Under the pieces are notes generated by a model. It was not told the DNA's origin. It made no database searches and was given only the letters and a program-made list of their open reading frames with translations. DNA of 64,000 bases, taken from positions 7,039,156-7,103,155 of the forward strand of contig CM055106.1 in assembly GCA_029204225.1 (NCBI GenBank). Reading direction: 5' to 3'. Position numbers and translations under genes: made by a program. This document shows, one piece after another, positions 45,760 to 55,723 of the stretch. The stretch's first letter is position 1, and each line of letters starts with the position of its first letter. The stretch comes from Diphasiastrum complanatum (taxonomy: Eukaryota > Streptophyta > Lycopodiopsida > Lycopodiales > Lycopodiaceae).

Positions 45760-46510
45760 ACTAAGCTTGCAAGGGATGACCTCATCTTGGGGACGCTTGG
45801 ATGAAGGTACACAATTCTCAAATCAATTTGCAACAAAAATTGGTAAAGACACCAAGCTGGTAGATTATAGTATTATGCCCCTACACAACTTAGCAAACTC
45901 TCTTCTATCGAACAAAGCATCCATGAGTTCTTATCCACGTGAAAGGAGTTATGAAGGCCAGCAAACAAGAACTACACTTAGAACCATTTTCACAAAAAAT
46001 TTGGGACATGTTACATAAATTTCAAAACGTTTTTCAAGACAATTTACCTGCAAGGCTACTATCTCAAAGACAAGTAGAAAGTAGCATGGAACTCTTTCCC
46101 AAGTCCACACCACCATGTAGAGCTCCATATCGCTTAGCTCCCCATAAACTACAAGAATGTAAGAATCAGTCCAAAGAACTTTTGGACAAAGGTTTCATTC
46201 AGCCCAAAGTTTGTCTATACGTATTACTTTTATCGTACGTTGAAAGACAAATTGTAGATATGTATTTGATATTAGGTCCCGAATCAATTAACAATACAAA
46301 GTAAATAGCTTATATCCCATATTGAAAACTTATTAGACAATGAAAAGGTGCCAAATGTTTTCCCAAGTTGTACCTCCATAGTGAGTACAATCAAAATTGA
46401 ATCACATATGGCAATGTTGAATGTCTCGAAACCTGTGGTGTGCTCAAGATATGGTAACTTTCAGTACCTCATGATGTCCTTTCGGCTAAGCCATCCCCTA
46501 GCCAATTCTT
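45760..46510 (+). pseudogene. Ty3/gypsy reverse transcriptase fragment
   Basis: The ORF at 45939-46304 gives HKFQNVFQDNLPARLL, ESSMELFPKSTPPCRAPYRLAPHKL and KELLDKGFIQPK, the RT N-terminal region of gypsy elements. Further on, out of frame, come FQYLMMSFRLSHPLANSW (degraded MPFGLTNAPATF motif) and a gap where the YxDD box should be. It is followed by gag of another gypsy at 46530. Confidence 0.75.
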
Positions 46511-46529
46511 GGGTCTTGTGAATGACATT

Positions 46530-47313
46530 AAGAAAAGAAGATCAAGAGCGTGGTTCTATTTTTTTGTGGCAAAGCTTCATCATGGTGGCCAGATCTACAA
46601 CCAAAACCCACTACATCAGAAGGATTCATGGAATCGTTTAAAAAAGCGTTTGTCGTTGCGAATGATTTAGATTACCAACAAAAGTTTATGCGGGCATTAA
46701 GAGCTTGGATCTTATCTCCAGGAATTTATGGATTTATGGAATAAGGTTCCACGATTCGATTCTAAACTAGCGCTTTGGCTATTCATTTAGGTTTGCAAGC
46801 CAATTATCAGAACGAATGTAGGAGAAATGTGCTTCAATCTTTCACTGATGTACAGATCACGAAAGCTTATCACAGTAGTGGCATATAGGAAGCGGTTTAA
46901 GGAAATCCACAGTCATCCAAGCCAACGAAGGGAGAGAAGCAAATCCAAAAGAGAACTCAGAACAAATATTTCAAGGAGCTTAATCAAATGGCATCAAAAC
47001 CCAACAAAAAGAAGCAGATGTCTTGGAAGAAGGTTAAGAAGGTGAATCTCTATTTTATTTGCAAGAAAAAAACCCGCAGCTCAAGTTATCGAGATGCCAG
47101 GTAATCAAAATCTAAAACTGGAAATTAAGCTGATTGATTGGAAGTGTGAATGTTCCTTCGGCACCACTTTTTTTGCCTTAATGATTTTCATGTTTTAGAT
47201 TTAGCATGCACAAATATAATTCTAGGTTATGAATGGTTATTTAAGAAATCTCAAAGATATTGATTTTGAGAAGCATGTGCTCTCAGAGTAATTACAATAT
47301 TTGTGACGGGTAT
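46530..47313 (+). pseudogene. gypsy gag and protease start, host of the hAT insertion
   Basis: The ORF at 46550-46744 encodes GKASSWWPDLQPKPTTSEGF, ESFKKAFVVAN and LDYQQKFMRALRA, the Retrotrans_gag core. Later pieces LALWLFI, a Lys/Arg/Ser-rich stretch and a degraded zinc knuckle follow. Around 47140-47310 the frame LACTNIILGYEWLFKKSQR is the second conserved block of a gypsy protease. The sequence is broken at 47314-47321 by the hAT target site and resumes at 52277. Confidence 0.75.
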
Positions 47314-47321
47314 GTATATCC
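47314..47321 (+). repeat. 8-bp target site duplication, left copy
   Basis: GTATATCC, identical to 52277-52284. Eight-base duplications are diagnostic of hAT insertion. Confidence 0.85.
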
Positions 47322-47387
47322 CATAGGTCCCGCGGTACTGGGTACCGCGGATCCCGGTACCGCGGGACCGTACTGGTACCGCGGTAC
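47322..47387 (+). promoter_or_regulatory. left subterminal repeat cluster of the hAT
   Basis: Repeated GGTACC and CCGCGG blocks in 66 bp. Subterminal motif arrays are the usual transposase-binding regions of hAT elements. Confidence 0.65.
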
Positions 47388-47683
47388 CATAATATATTAA
47401 TATAATTAATATTTAATATTTTTTCAAATTTTTTTAAACCTAATCTACCCGCCCCCCTCGCTTCTTCTCTCCCAATTTTTTTCCAGCCATCGTTGCCCTG
47501 CCTTCGCTACTGGTTTTGCTGCCCTGCCTTCCCTGCCTTGCGTCTGATTTGCGTCGCCCTTCGCCCACAGCCTGCCTTGCATCTGATTTGCAAGAACCTG
47601 CCTTCGCCCATTTTCAGCGTCTCTCACATAGTGTACCCTGCTGTTTTTTTTCCAGCGTTTTGTCCCTAGTTTTCTCCATCGCA

Positions 47684-48304
47684 ATGGTGCAATCCGACCT
47701 TTCCGGTCTGTGGGACGAGGTAGACATTGTCAGGCAGGTTGCCGACAAGGCCAACAAGACCGGTCAGAAGATCGTGCGCTGCCGATACTGTCTCGTCGAG
47801 TTTGTTGCATCCCTCACTCGCCTTAAAGGCCATCTGCTTGGTGCACGCGCCAAAAATGGTGCCACCTTGAATGCTGCCCCTTGTGGCAGCATGACCGTCC
47901 CCGACAGGCAGCGACTACTGGACACCTACGGGCCGCGGCTCGTGGCAGGGGAGAATACCAATTCGGAGGGCATTCTCCGATTTTGCACCGCTCCTTATGT
48001 GGCTGACCCAGAGTTGTTGCCCGCTTGGCTGGCACGCACGAGGAGAGGGAGTGCATCCTCCTCCGGTCCCTTTGCCCCTCATCCCCCTCAGACAGTTCTG
48101 CCTCACGCACCCCCATCTGCTCAGATTCCGGTGGATCCCCATCGCGTCCGCCAGTTGCCATTGCGGTTCCACCACCACCCACTGTTGCTCGCACTCCACC
48201 AGTCTACGACTTTCTCATGGACTCTCCGCCACCCGAGCAGGCCCAGGATGCTACTGGGCGGGCCTTCGAGGATGTGGAAGAGATCCCATCTTGCAGCCAG
48301 AGAG
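47684..48304 (+). pseudogene. hAT transposase exon 1 with BED zinc finger
   Basis: The ATG at 47684 follows T-rich leader sequence and opens MVQSDLSGLWDEV. A BED-type finger follows: IVRCRYCLVEFVASLTRLKGHLL (CxxC ... H, the last His within the region after GHLL). The frame then gives RLLDTYGPRL and DPELLPAWLARTR. The expected downstream coding (PPTVARTPPVYDFLMDSPPPEQAQDA) is in another frame from about 48060, implying a frameshift. The exon ends at AGAGAG/GTAAGC (48305). BED fingers bind the transposon ends in the nucleus. Normally a long DUF659/RNase H-like catalytic region follows; here it does not. Confidence 0.75.
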
Positions 48305-48418
48305 GTAAGCGGTACAGTGTTGTAATTGACCTTTATCTTTTCAGTACTTGCTAGTTTGTTTTTCTGTCAATGTTAAGTTTTTTCGTAATGCCCTAAACCA
48401 CATGCCCCTCACCTGCAG

Positions 48419-49018
48419 GATGACAGAGCTGAAGCTCATCTGGGAGACGCGGTGGAACTACTTCCACAGGAGTATCCACAGCGTTGCACACATACTGCAT
48501 CCCCTCTTCGTCTCTCCGACACAGATCGCAGACAGGGAGCTCGAGGCCGATTGGCTTCAGTACATTCACAGAGTGGGTCCACACATGGGTTTGGATCCTA
48601 TCAGGCTCATGGAGGAGCTCGCTGCATTTCGTTTCGGCATGGGCACATTCGGCCACCCGGTTGCCCAGGATCCAGAGAGGAGGCAGCTACCCATTACCTG
48701 GTGGACCATGTTCGGTAGCACATACCCATCTATACAGCGTCTTGCACTGCGTGTCCTTTCTCAAGTATGCATCTCATTTTATCCTCCATTTTTGTGTTTC
48801 GTTGAAGTTCCACCTCTGCCACAATGTGCTGAAGTATTTCAATGCACGCACCACAGGACTGTGTTGCCTCCGTGTGTGAGCGTAATTGGAGCACATGGGC
48901 ACTCATTCACACGAGGAGAAGAAACCGGTTGTCAGTGAGTCAGTTGGAGCGGTTGGTGTTCTGTAGCACCAACGCACGTCTCGCCAGGAGACTTCCGACC
49001 ATTACGAGCGCATTGCAG
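48419..49018 (+). pseudogene. hAT transposase exons 2-3, C-terminal dimerisation domain
   Basis: After an intron of about 114 bp (acceptor CACCTGCAG at 48418) the frame reads LIWETRWNYFHRSIHSVAHILHPLF, RYIHRVGP-like QYIHRVGPHMGLDP, ITWWTMFGSTYPSIQRLALRVLSQ, the hAT C-terminal (Dimer_Tnp_hAT) block. An intron at 48760-48856 (GTATGC...CACAG) leads to CVASVCERNWSTWALIHTRRRNRL and QLERLVFC, the other conserved half. The RNase H-like core between BED and RWNYFHR, about 250-300 residues in complete relatives, is absent, so the catalytic residues are missing. Confidence 0.82.
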
Positions 49019-49121
49019 GTGATAAGCTAATCTTTCATAGCATGTTGGTTGACTCCTGGTATGTTGGTTTCATTTCTTGATAAAGTTGTCTCTCTGACAT
49101 GCAAATTTTAAACCTTGCAGA

Positions 49122-50753
49122 CGAAGATATCAGATTTGGAGCGCCAGGTTGACTACGGACAGCACCCATCCCATGCCTGCAGATGACCTGGGCACACAGT
49201 TGATGGCAGAGAGAGAGAGGGAGCTTGCCGAGATGAGAGAGAGAGAGAGAGAGAGACAGAGCTTGGGCTTGAGCACAGAGAGCCCCCATTGTATGAGGCA
49301 GATGAGCCAGTGCCAGAGGATGAGCATGATGAGGATGAGCCCATTCGGGTTGTGTTTGCCAAACCAGAGAGGGATGAGGCAGATTATACAGGTGCAGGGC
49401 ACACGCCACGGGCAGGGGTCACAGGTGCATCACGTGGCAGAGGTGGGACACATGGTACAGGTTATACCGGTAGACAGGCAGGGCACACAGGGGGGGCCAG
49501 TGGCATACCTACCTATGTCGACATGATGGAGGAGGCTCTTGATAGAGGGCAGAGTGGTTTAGATGCCGGTCCCGCAGATGTTTGGTGCGTGCAGCACAGA
49601 GTCATGGCCGTTACTACAACTACACACCTGAGGAGGCACCTGATGACTTTCATTGCACAGATTGGGAGGCCATGCAGGGTCTACAGGGTGCACATGATGA
49701 GGCACGGGATGAGGCTTGGGTTGATTCAGGGGTTGGTGCACAGGATGATTCAGAGGTTGGTGCACAGGATGATTTAGAGGCTGGTGCATAGGATGAGTCC
49801 CAGAGCCCAGAGCATTTGTATTCGGATGCCCAGCTGGCCGACTTGGTTGCCACATTGGATTCAGAGGCCCAGCAGATGCCGAGTGTCAGGGCGCCCCCAT
49901 CATCTCTTGCCAGCATGCCATACACAGAGTCCCAGCCAGAGCAGCCGCATGAGGTGCCTACAATTCCTCAGCTCCTCAAAGGGTGTATGTGCGTCGCACA
50001 GCTCCTCCAGTGCCACCGATGCCATTTAGGCCTGCAGCCCCTCCATCGTCGTCCACTTCTGCAGCACCAGGTCTCCATGGCAGGCCACCATCTGTGCCCA
50101 GGTTTTCTCTTGCAACGCCCACATCCACAGTGGCTCCTCCAATGGCAGCACCCACGTCACATCCTCCTCCTTTGGCAGCACCCAGGATGTACCAGTACCG
50201 GCCACCACAGCGCCCCTTTCAGTACATATCGCCACTGTACTCGCCTCCTGCACAGCCAGTTCCTCCACCTGCAGCAGCCCCACGGGCACACACTCGAGCT
50301 CATCCTCCTCGCTCAGGTGCACAGGGAGTTCCCTCTTTTGCTTCCCTATCCCAGCCGGCCTCAGCTTGGGCCCAGCCTAGCCAGCCAGGTGATTTGCATG
50401 GGGGTGACGAGGCATTGACAGCTCCTCTTGTCCACAAGAGACCAGGAAGGCCCAAGGGTGCACCGAACAAGAAAGGCAAGGCACAGAAACTGCCAGGGAG
50501 GAGAGGACGACCACGCAGGGCTCCAGGTACAGGTAGAGGTGCAGTATCACAGCCAGTTGGAGCAGGTGTTGTTGGTTTGGCCTGCTTGGGGGCTGATGCG
50601 GAGGCTGATTGGGAGGATGAGGATGATGAGTCTTCCCCCTCGGATACACAGCCCATGCCAATTCCAGACGGGCAGAGATATCGGCTGCGAGAGTCAGCTC
50701 GGGGCCCTGAGTTGTCTCCAGAGCATTCGTCTGAGTCAGAGCCAGAGCATTGA
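49122..50753 (+). pseudogene. hAT transposase C-terminal extension with AT-hooks
   Basis: The exon starts after CCTTGCAG at 49121. In shifting frames it encodes an acidic, Arg-rich helix (AEMRERERERQSLGL), YEADEPVPEDEHDEDEPIR, a Gly-rich repeat (HGTGYTGRQAGHTGG) and YVDMMEEAL. A low-complexity Gln/Asp segment (GAQDDSEVGAQDD) and a Pro/Ala-rich stretch follow. Near the end are two AT-hook-like motifs, KRPGRPKGAPNKK and GRRGRPRRAPG (about 50440-50525). The frame at 49983-50753 is open to the TGA. Frameshifts occur near 49160, 49590 and 49790. AT-hooks bind the minor groove of AT-rich DNA, which fits the AT-rich blocks inside both hAT ends. Confidence 0.65.
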
Positions 50754-51277
50754 TTGTGGCTCTGTTGTTTTAGTTTCAGTAGTTTGTCTCTAGCAGACGG
50801 TCTACCATTGTACTCAGATGATTTTTCACATTATATACAGTGTTTGGCCTACATTATTTGCTGCACATTGTGCGTATGTCGCTCTGTACATGTGATGCTT
50901 TATTTTATGTTGAATTCTATGTGCGTGTGTAAATCCTATTTTCATTTAATTTCGTTTGAAGTGAATGCTAGCTTCACATATATGCACCTACATCATGAGC
51001 ACAGCAATCACCCCTACACCCCAAACGACATTTCATAAACACATGTAATACATCTGCATTTAAAAAAATTATAGACATTGCATCTTACATGACCAGGCTC
51101 GCGTTGCACAAAAAACAACTATGTATATATTCAACCGTTGTATCAAGATAACATCACATATACTGTCATTTTTTTCAGCAGCCATCTAGTTATTTGCTGC
51201 ACCATAAACTGCCGAAAACTACATAGCAACAGTCCGCCACATACGGCTGGACCTTATCTATTCTAAACATCCCTCAC
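50754..51277 (+). other. hAT interior, non-coding, between the two convergent ORFs
   Basis: TTGTTTTAGTTTC and T-rich sequence after the stop suggest a 3' UTR. No ORF with a motif. Confidence 0.4.
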
Positions 51278-51681
51278 TGATTTTCCACCAACTCCTCGCC
51301 CTCGTCTGGTGCATTGTTTTGTCGCTCTTGCTCTGCCTCCCGGTTAGCCCGAGCTGCCTCTTGGTTAGCCCGACGTCTGGCCGCCCTTTCCCTGACCATG
51401 ATGAGCTGCCGTCATGTGAAATTCATTCCGATCTGCTCATCCAGATCCAGCTCGACAGCGGGGACAGGATCCACAGCGGGGGTGGGTGGCTCCAGTTCTG
51501 GATTTCTCTGTCGAGTCTGTCGCAGCATCTCTCGGATATCTGCCTCTTGCTTCCGATGTCTCTCGTTGTGCCTTCGGATATCTTCCTCAAGCTTCCTCCT
51601 GGCTTCGCCCTCGGGCTTCGGTGGTATGCGCTCTGCCATCTCGATCGACCTTCTCCTCACAGCACCCTGGTCCTTGAACAC
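51278..51681 (-). CDS. small charged coiled-coil ORF on the opposite strand of the hAT
   Basis: The minus strand reads MFKDQGAVRRRSIEMAERIP, then a highly charged helix RRKLEEDIRRHNERHRKQEA, a Pro-rich piece and DEQIGMNFT, followed by TGA at about 51411. The same frame continues open for 50 more codons (VRERAARRRANQEAARANRE, EEGEELVENQ-like end) to a stop at about 51278. A TATA-like TAAATA lies upstream at 51812-51819. It converges on the transposase-like gene. I do not recognise the protein. It could be a second element-encoded gene or captured sequence; the internal stop means the full length is not translated as it stands. Confidence 0.4.
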
Positions 51682-52188
51682 CCTCTCACAGCACCCTGGC
51701 TCTCAAATAGCCTCTCATAGCCTGTCACCGGCTCTCGCTTGCTCTCTCACTGTCTATCACTAGCTCTCTCACAGCCTCTGAAAATGCCAACCACAATGGC
51801 ATTGTGAGTGCCTATTTATCCCCACAGCCTGATCGGCCATGTGGATCCCCATCATCCCTCCATGTGTCTCTGTACCTGCCCCCATGTGATGCTCCCCCCT
51901 GTGTTGGTCTCCCATTGGGCCCATGGTCTGCTCACCCACAATGCCCATGTGCCTCTGTACTTGCCCCCATGTGATGCTACCCCCCTGTGTTGGTCTCCCA
52001 TTGGGCCCCTCGGTCTGCTCACTCGCAGTGCCCATGTGCCACTGCAACAGTCCCCTGCATCATGTACTGTACCCTCTTTTTTTACACCCAGAACCCCCTT
52101 TTTTTGCTTTTTTTTGTCCTTTTTGGGTAGTTAATATGCAAAAAAAAAAATTTAAAAATATATTAAAAAATAAAAAAAATATTAAAAA

Positions 52189-52276
52189 TGGTACCGCCTT
52201 GGTACCGCGGATCCTAGGGCGGTACCACTGATATGGTACCGGCGGTACCATGCCAACAGTACCACGAGGTACTATG
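52189..52276 (-). promoter_or_regulatory. right subterminal repeat cluster of the hAT
   Basis: GGTACCGCC, GGTACCGCGGATCC, GGCGGTACC, GGTACCGGCGGTACC and similar blocks mirror the left end. Confidence 0.65.
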
Positions 52277-52284
52277 GTATATCC
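52277..52284 (+). repeat. 8-bp target site duplication, right copy
   Basis: GTATATCC, identical to 47314-47321. Confidence 0.85.
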
Positions 52285-53130
52285 ATTTGAGATGATTTCA
52301 ACGTAAGTGTAATGGAAATTTATGATTCACAATATGAAGCTTATTCTTTGTTTTGCCCATTTTGGATTTCTTTGAAATGTATCTAAATCGTTGTGAATTT
52401 TCTAAAATTCTTAACTCAGTGGATTTAGCTTAGAAGCAAATTGAAAAGAATAAGATCATAAATGAATTTTCAAGATGTGTTCCCAGTTGAATTACTTCAT
52501 GGTTTACTGCCTTCTAGGTCAGTAGATCACAGAATTGAGCTAATTCCAAGGAGTCATTCTATCTCTAGACAACCATACCAGTTTTCTGATAAGGAAGAGG
52601 TAGACACTACTAATCAAATTGACAATTATCTTAAGATGGGAGTCGGAGTCCCAGACATGAGGGTCCGGGCCGGACGCGGGCATTCTGCATCCGCGTCCGG
52701 CGTCCGGACCCGGACGCGGGGTAGGATGCGTCCATACTTTTTTCTTTTTGCTAAATAACACTAAAAAAGAAATTTAAAAATTTATTAAACAAAAAATAAA
52801 AAAACAAAAAAGCGGACGCGTCCGGACCCTCGAACGCAACCCTAGTGCGTCCGGGTCCGGACGCGTGTTCGGACGCACCATCCGCTTCCTTAGGATGGGA
52901 CAAATAAGACCCAGTAAAACATTGCACAGAACGGATGATCTGGTACATTGATTAGGTGAAGCTAAGTCCTTCACAAAATAGATCTCAGAACCGTATACCA
53001 TTAGATAATATTTATCCAAGTGATGTGCAAAAAATTAGTTGTCGGACGAGATTCGACATTATAGATTCTTAGTGCTTCCTTTTGGTTTAATACTTTTCGT
53101 CGTGACCTCCGCCATGCTATGATTAATCCT
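52285..53130 (+). pseudogene. gypsy protease end and RT N-terminus, continuation across the hAT
   Basis: After the hAT the gypsy frame resumes. The ORF from 52462 encodes FQDVFPVELLHGLLPSRSVDHRIELIPRSHSISRQPYQF and NQIDNYLKMG, the RT N-terminus. Reading across the 52639-52889 MITE, KMG joins QIRPSK (the IRPSKSP motif). Then EIRHYRFLVLPFGL (MPFGL motif) follows at about 53045-53095. The catalytic box is not found; the frame decays after 53100. Confidence 0.78.
52639..52889. mobile_element. 251-bp MITE with CGGACGCG-rich ends
   Basis: The ends GGAGTCGGA and (reverse complement) GGAAGCGGA form an imperfect TIR. Flanks TTAAGATG (52631-52638) and TTAGGATG (52890-52897) are an 8-bp duplication with one mismatch. 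Each side carries clustered CCGGACGCG/CGCGTCCGG motifs (52670-52725 and 52812-52880) around an A/T core. Without the insert the gypsy RT reads straight through. It is most likely a non-autonomous hAT. Confidence 0.75.
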
Positions 53131-53258
53131 CAGTGGTTGAGTTGCCAATGAAATATTTTTCTTTCTCATACGGGTGATTAGCTCTTTATACTGACCATTT
53201 TATAGAGCTATCCTATCTCTTTATTGATTTATGGCCTACTGAGCTCATACCCCATTAT

Positions 53259-53409
53259 CATAGTTGCACTAACGAATTTTGAATCGCGATTCGCGAATTG
53301 TTCTGAAAAAAAATAGTGAATCGCAATCTGAATCGCTGTTTTTTCCTTCCAAAAAAGAAATTAAAATTCGAATGCAGATCCCTGAGAATCGTGATTCGTT
53401 ACAACTATG
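53259..53409. mobile_element. 151-bp MITE with GAATCGCGATTC palindromes
   Basis: The left end CATAGTTGCACTAACGAAT and the right end (reverse complement CATAGTTGTAACGAATCACG) form the TIR. Subterminal GAATCGCGATTCGCGAATT and GAATCGTGATTCG palindromes surround an A-rich core. Flanks CCCATTAT and CCCTTATA match only approximately. The end CATAGTTG is shared with 36474 and its CATAG with the hAT. Confidence 0.65.
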
Positions 53410-53539
53410 CCCTTATATAGCTGGCCTTCGAGGTCCCTTACACTATGATGTCGCATCTTTTCATCCTATGACGCTTGCTAATGCTATATCACTTGCTACT
53501 ACTGTTGTTTCTACTACAACGACATCGGTTCCTATACCA

Positions 53540-53810
53540 TAGGTTATTTCTGATTTATTACATCAGTATGCTCATGTCTTTTCAAAACCTTCATCTCTGC
53601 CACCATTACGTGATGTCAACCACCATATTGATTTGCTTACTGATTCCACTCCTTCCCGTCGTCCTTATCGCAAGCGTGATGAGGTCCATTTCCAAATCTC
53701 TACACTTGTAAGTCAGGGCCTTATTGTTCCTATTCATAGTCCCTTTGGTCCCCCTGTACTCCTTCTTTCTAAAAAAGATGGGACCAAACACCTTTGCATT
53801 AACTAAGCTG
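53540..53810 (+). pseudogene. gypsy RT N-terminal fragment of another element
   Basis: The translation, with one frame change, gives HVFSKPSSLPPLRDVNHHIDL, STPSRRPYRKRDEV, LVSQGLIVPIHSPFGPPVLLLSKKDG and KHLCIN, a compact RT N-terminus diverged from that at 52462. It breaks off at about 53810 before the palm. Confidence 0.75.
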
Positions 53811-53879
53811 ATCAAAAAGGTCATCCATATGAGGAATGGGATACTGGATCCGGATAGTCAACTTATTCAAGGCTCTGTT

Positions 53880-53970
53880 CATCAAAGACCAAGAAAGATA
53901 AGTCCAAGCTCAAGTGTTATTTTTGTGGCAAGAAAGATCACTTTGCTTTTGGGTGTCCCATTTATTTATT
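53880..53970 (+). pseudogene. gag zinc knuckle fragment
   Basis: The frame gives KTKKDKSKLKCYFCGKKDHF and AFGC, a complete CX2CX4HX4C knuckle. It resembles the copia knuckle at about 5580 (KCFFCGKKGHYASEC). Only this short piece remains before the LTR at 54001. Confidence 0.65.
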
Positions 53971-54000
53971 TATTAGATACTTGGCCATATGATATTGGAC

Positions 54001-54300
54001 TGTTGTAGGAGGGCACACTATTATCCCTCCTTATCCATTTTGATTAGGTTAGCACATTATCTTATCCTCTAAAAGGCTCCATGACGGTTGCATTTTAGGG
54101 CCTCCTTGTGGGTATAATAAGTAGGACTTATTGTCATTCATTTGATAGCTGATGATATTGATCTCTCTCTTTAGTCTCCTTAAGCATTCTCCTAGCTACT
54201 TTCTAGAGCTAGTTGCTTATGTGTTGCTTTCTTAGCCTAGCTATTGATCTACTGTAAATCTGTTCGGAACTCCTTTGGCCAATCTAAAATAAAGATGCAT
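54001..54300 (+). repeat. LTR fragment
   Basis: It starts TGTTGTAGGAGGGCAC. About 54045-54250 is the inverted counterpart of 43790-43965. The right end is not defined. Confidence 0.55.
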
Positions 54301-55170
54301 AGAAAGGGCCCTTTATCCTATACATAATTAAAAAAAATCCCATGTCCAACATAAAAAGAGTATATTGAGGTGAGTATTAGCAAAGCAAGTCTATTGGTTA
54401 GTTAGACGGAAGGAAAGACTTAATGGGATAGTTACCTCACCAGGAAATGGTAAGCCTCCTACTTACAAGCCAAAGTTTCCCACCTTTTCAAAGCACACCT
54501 TTTCAAAATCACAGAAATTGACTTTTCAGTCAGTTCAGGATCAAGTTTGCCTTGAAAGGAGAATCGGATTTAGGGTTTAAAAACCCAATTTTTAATATTA
54601 TTCACAAAAAAATTGATTGTAGATAGATCAGCCACTCTATAGTTTACAATCACACTCTAATTTAAAGTCAAGAGAAAGAGATAGAATGTGAGTTTGGGTG
54701 ATATAGGTACTAATATTTTATGAATCTTCTAATCCCTAAATCCAAATTGAATCGGATGAACCAAATCAAATCATGGTTCAAAGGAATCTGAGACTCACGA
54801 AGCTATGTTACAGGGTAGGTTTTTCTCCAAAGGCTCATGTTTCCACAACGTCAAGTTGTTACTCTAGCAGACCATTTTAACCTCTTATTTCAAAGATTGA
54901 TCACTTTGCAAGTGAGAATTTAACAACAAGACACTCATGTAATTACAATTGATTGGACTAGTCAATCGGCCAATTAATAACAGTGGGTTAATCAACTAGT
55001 TAGATGTACTAGAGATCACCAAAAGGTGATTAAGCATTGTCTTTCTAAATACATTCCAAAATTCAAACCATTTCAGATGCATGTTCCAAACAAAGAGTTG
55101 TGGAACACAACACGAGTTGGAGATTCCAATGGAAGCAAATATTTGTTGCAAGATGCAACTTGGGTATCTG
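54301..55170. other. no recognised gene
   Basis: Stop-rich. CACCTTTTCAAAGCACACCTTTTCAAAATCACAG (about 54481-54515) contains a short direct repeat. The ORF starting 55026 has no motif. Confidence 0.35.
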
Positions 55171-55427
55171 TTAGAGCATTTACTCCCTGTCTCGGTTATT
55201 TACAGTTTTCAAAGACACATGTACGTTTTGTAATTATTGTAATTACTGAAATGGCTAAGTCACCGGCCTGCAGTGACTTTTGTAAGTAAATTGTAAATAA
55301 ACTGTAATTAGTTGGCATTGGACCTCAGAGAGTCGTGCTTAGCTTTGGCATAGGGTACTGGGTCATTTATTAGGAGTGGCTGGACTGACCTCCTAAAAAT
55401 TAGGAGAGTTGACTAGTCAATGGGACA

Positions 55428-55562
55428 CTTGTCATAAGCTCACTGGGACACTTGGTCCAGTGAATGAGTGACACATGTCAGGGTTGACCGGTCAAACATG
55501 ACACGTGTCACATGCTCACAGGGACACTTGGTCCAGTGTATGAGTGACACATGTCAGCCTAC
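55428..55562 (+). repeat. tandem repeat: GGACACTTGGTCCAGTG units
   Basis: CTCACTGGGACACTTGGTCCAGTGAATGAGTGACACATGTCAG recurs as CTCACAGGGACACTTGGTCCAGTGTATGAGTGACACATGTCAG, with a partial third copy upstream (CAATGGGACACTTGTCATAAG). Confidence 0.85.
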
Positions 55563-55723
55563 TCACTTGCCTATGTGTCAGGGTACTGCCAAGTGGCAAG
55601 TGTCGACTTTGCATGGAATTTGAAGAAACAAAACGTTTCTAATTACAAAGCCTTGCTAGCTTTCAGCCCTCAGCCCGACGAAGACATTCGCGAACTCGAA
55701 GATCTGGAGACACGAAGCACGAA

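Larger units (their letters stand above)
47322..52276 (+). mobile_element. 4,955-bp hAT transposon with GGTACC-rich ends
   Basis: The left end CATAGGTCCCGCGGTACTG pairs imperfectly with the right end, whose reverse complement is CATAGTACCTCGTGGTACTG. Both ends are packed with GGTACC and CCGCGG motifs (about 47322-47387 and 52189-52276), each bordered inward by a very AT-rich block. Flanks are perfect 8-bp duplications. Inside is a + strand hAT transposase-derived gene and a small minus-strand ORF. GC content is far above the neighbouring gypsy DNA, as expected for a younger insert. It sits in the protease-RT interval of a dead gypsy element. Confidence 0.88.

Noticed and set aside
47823-50661. 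Many overlapping ORFs on both strands in the hAT interior
   Set aside because: High GC lowers stop frequency. Only the frames carrying BED, hAT C-terminal and AT-hook motifs were kept.
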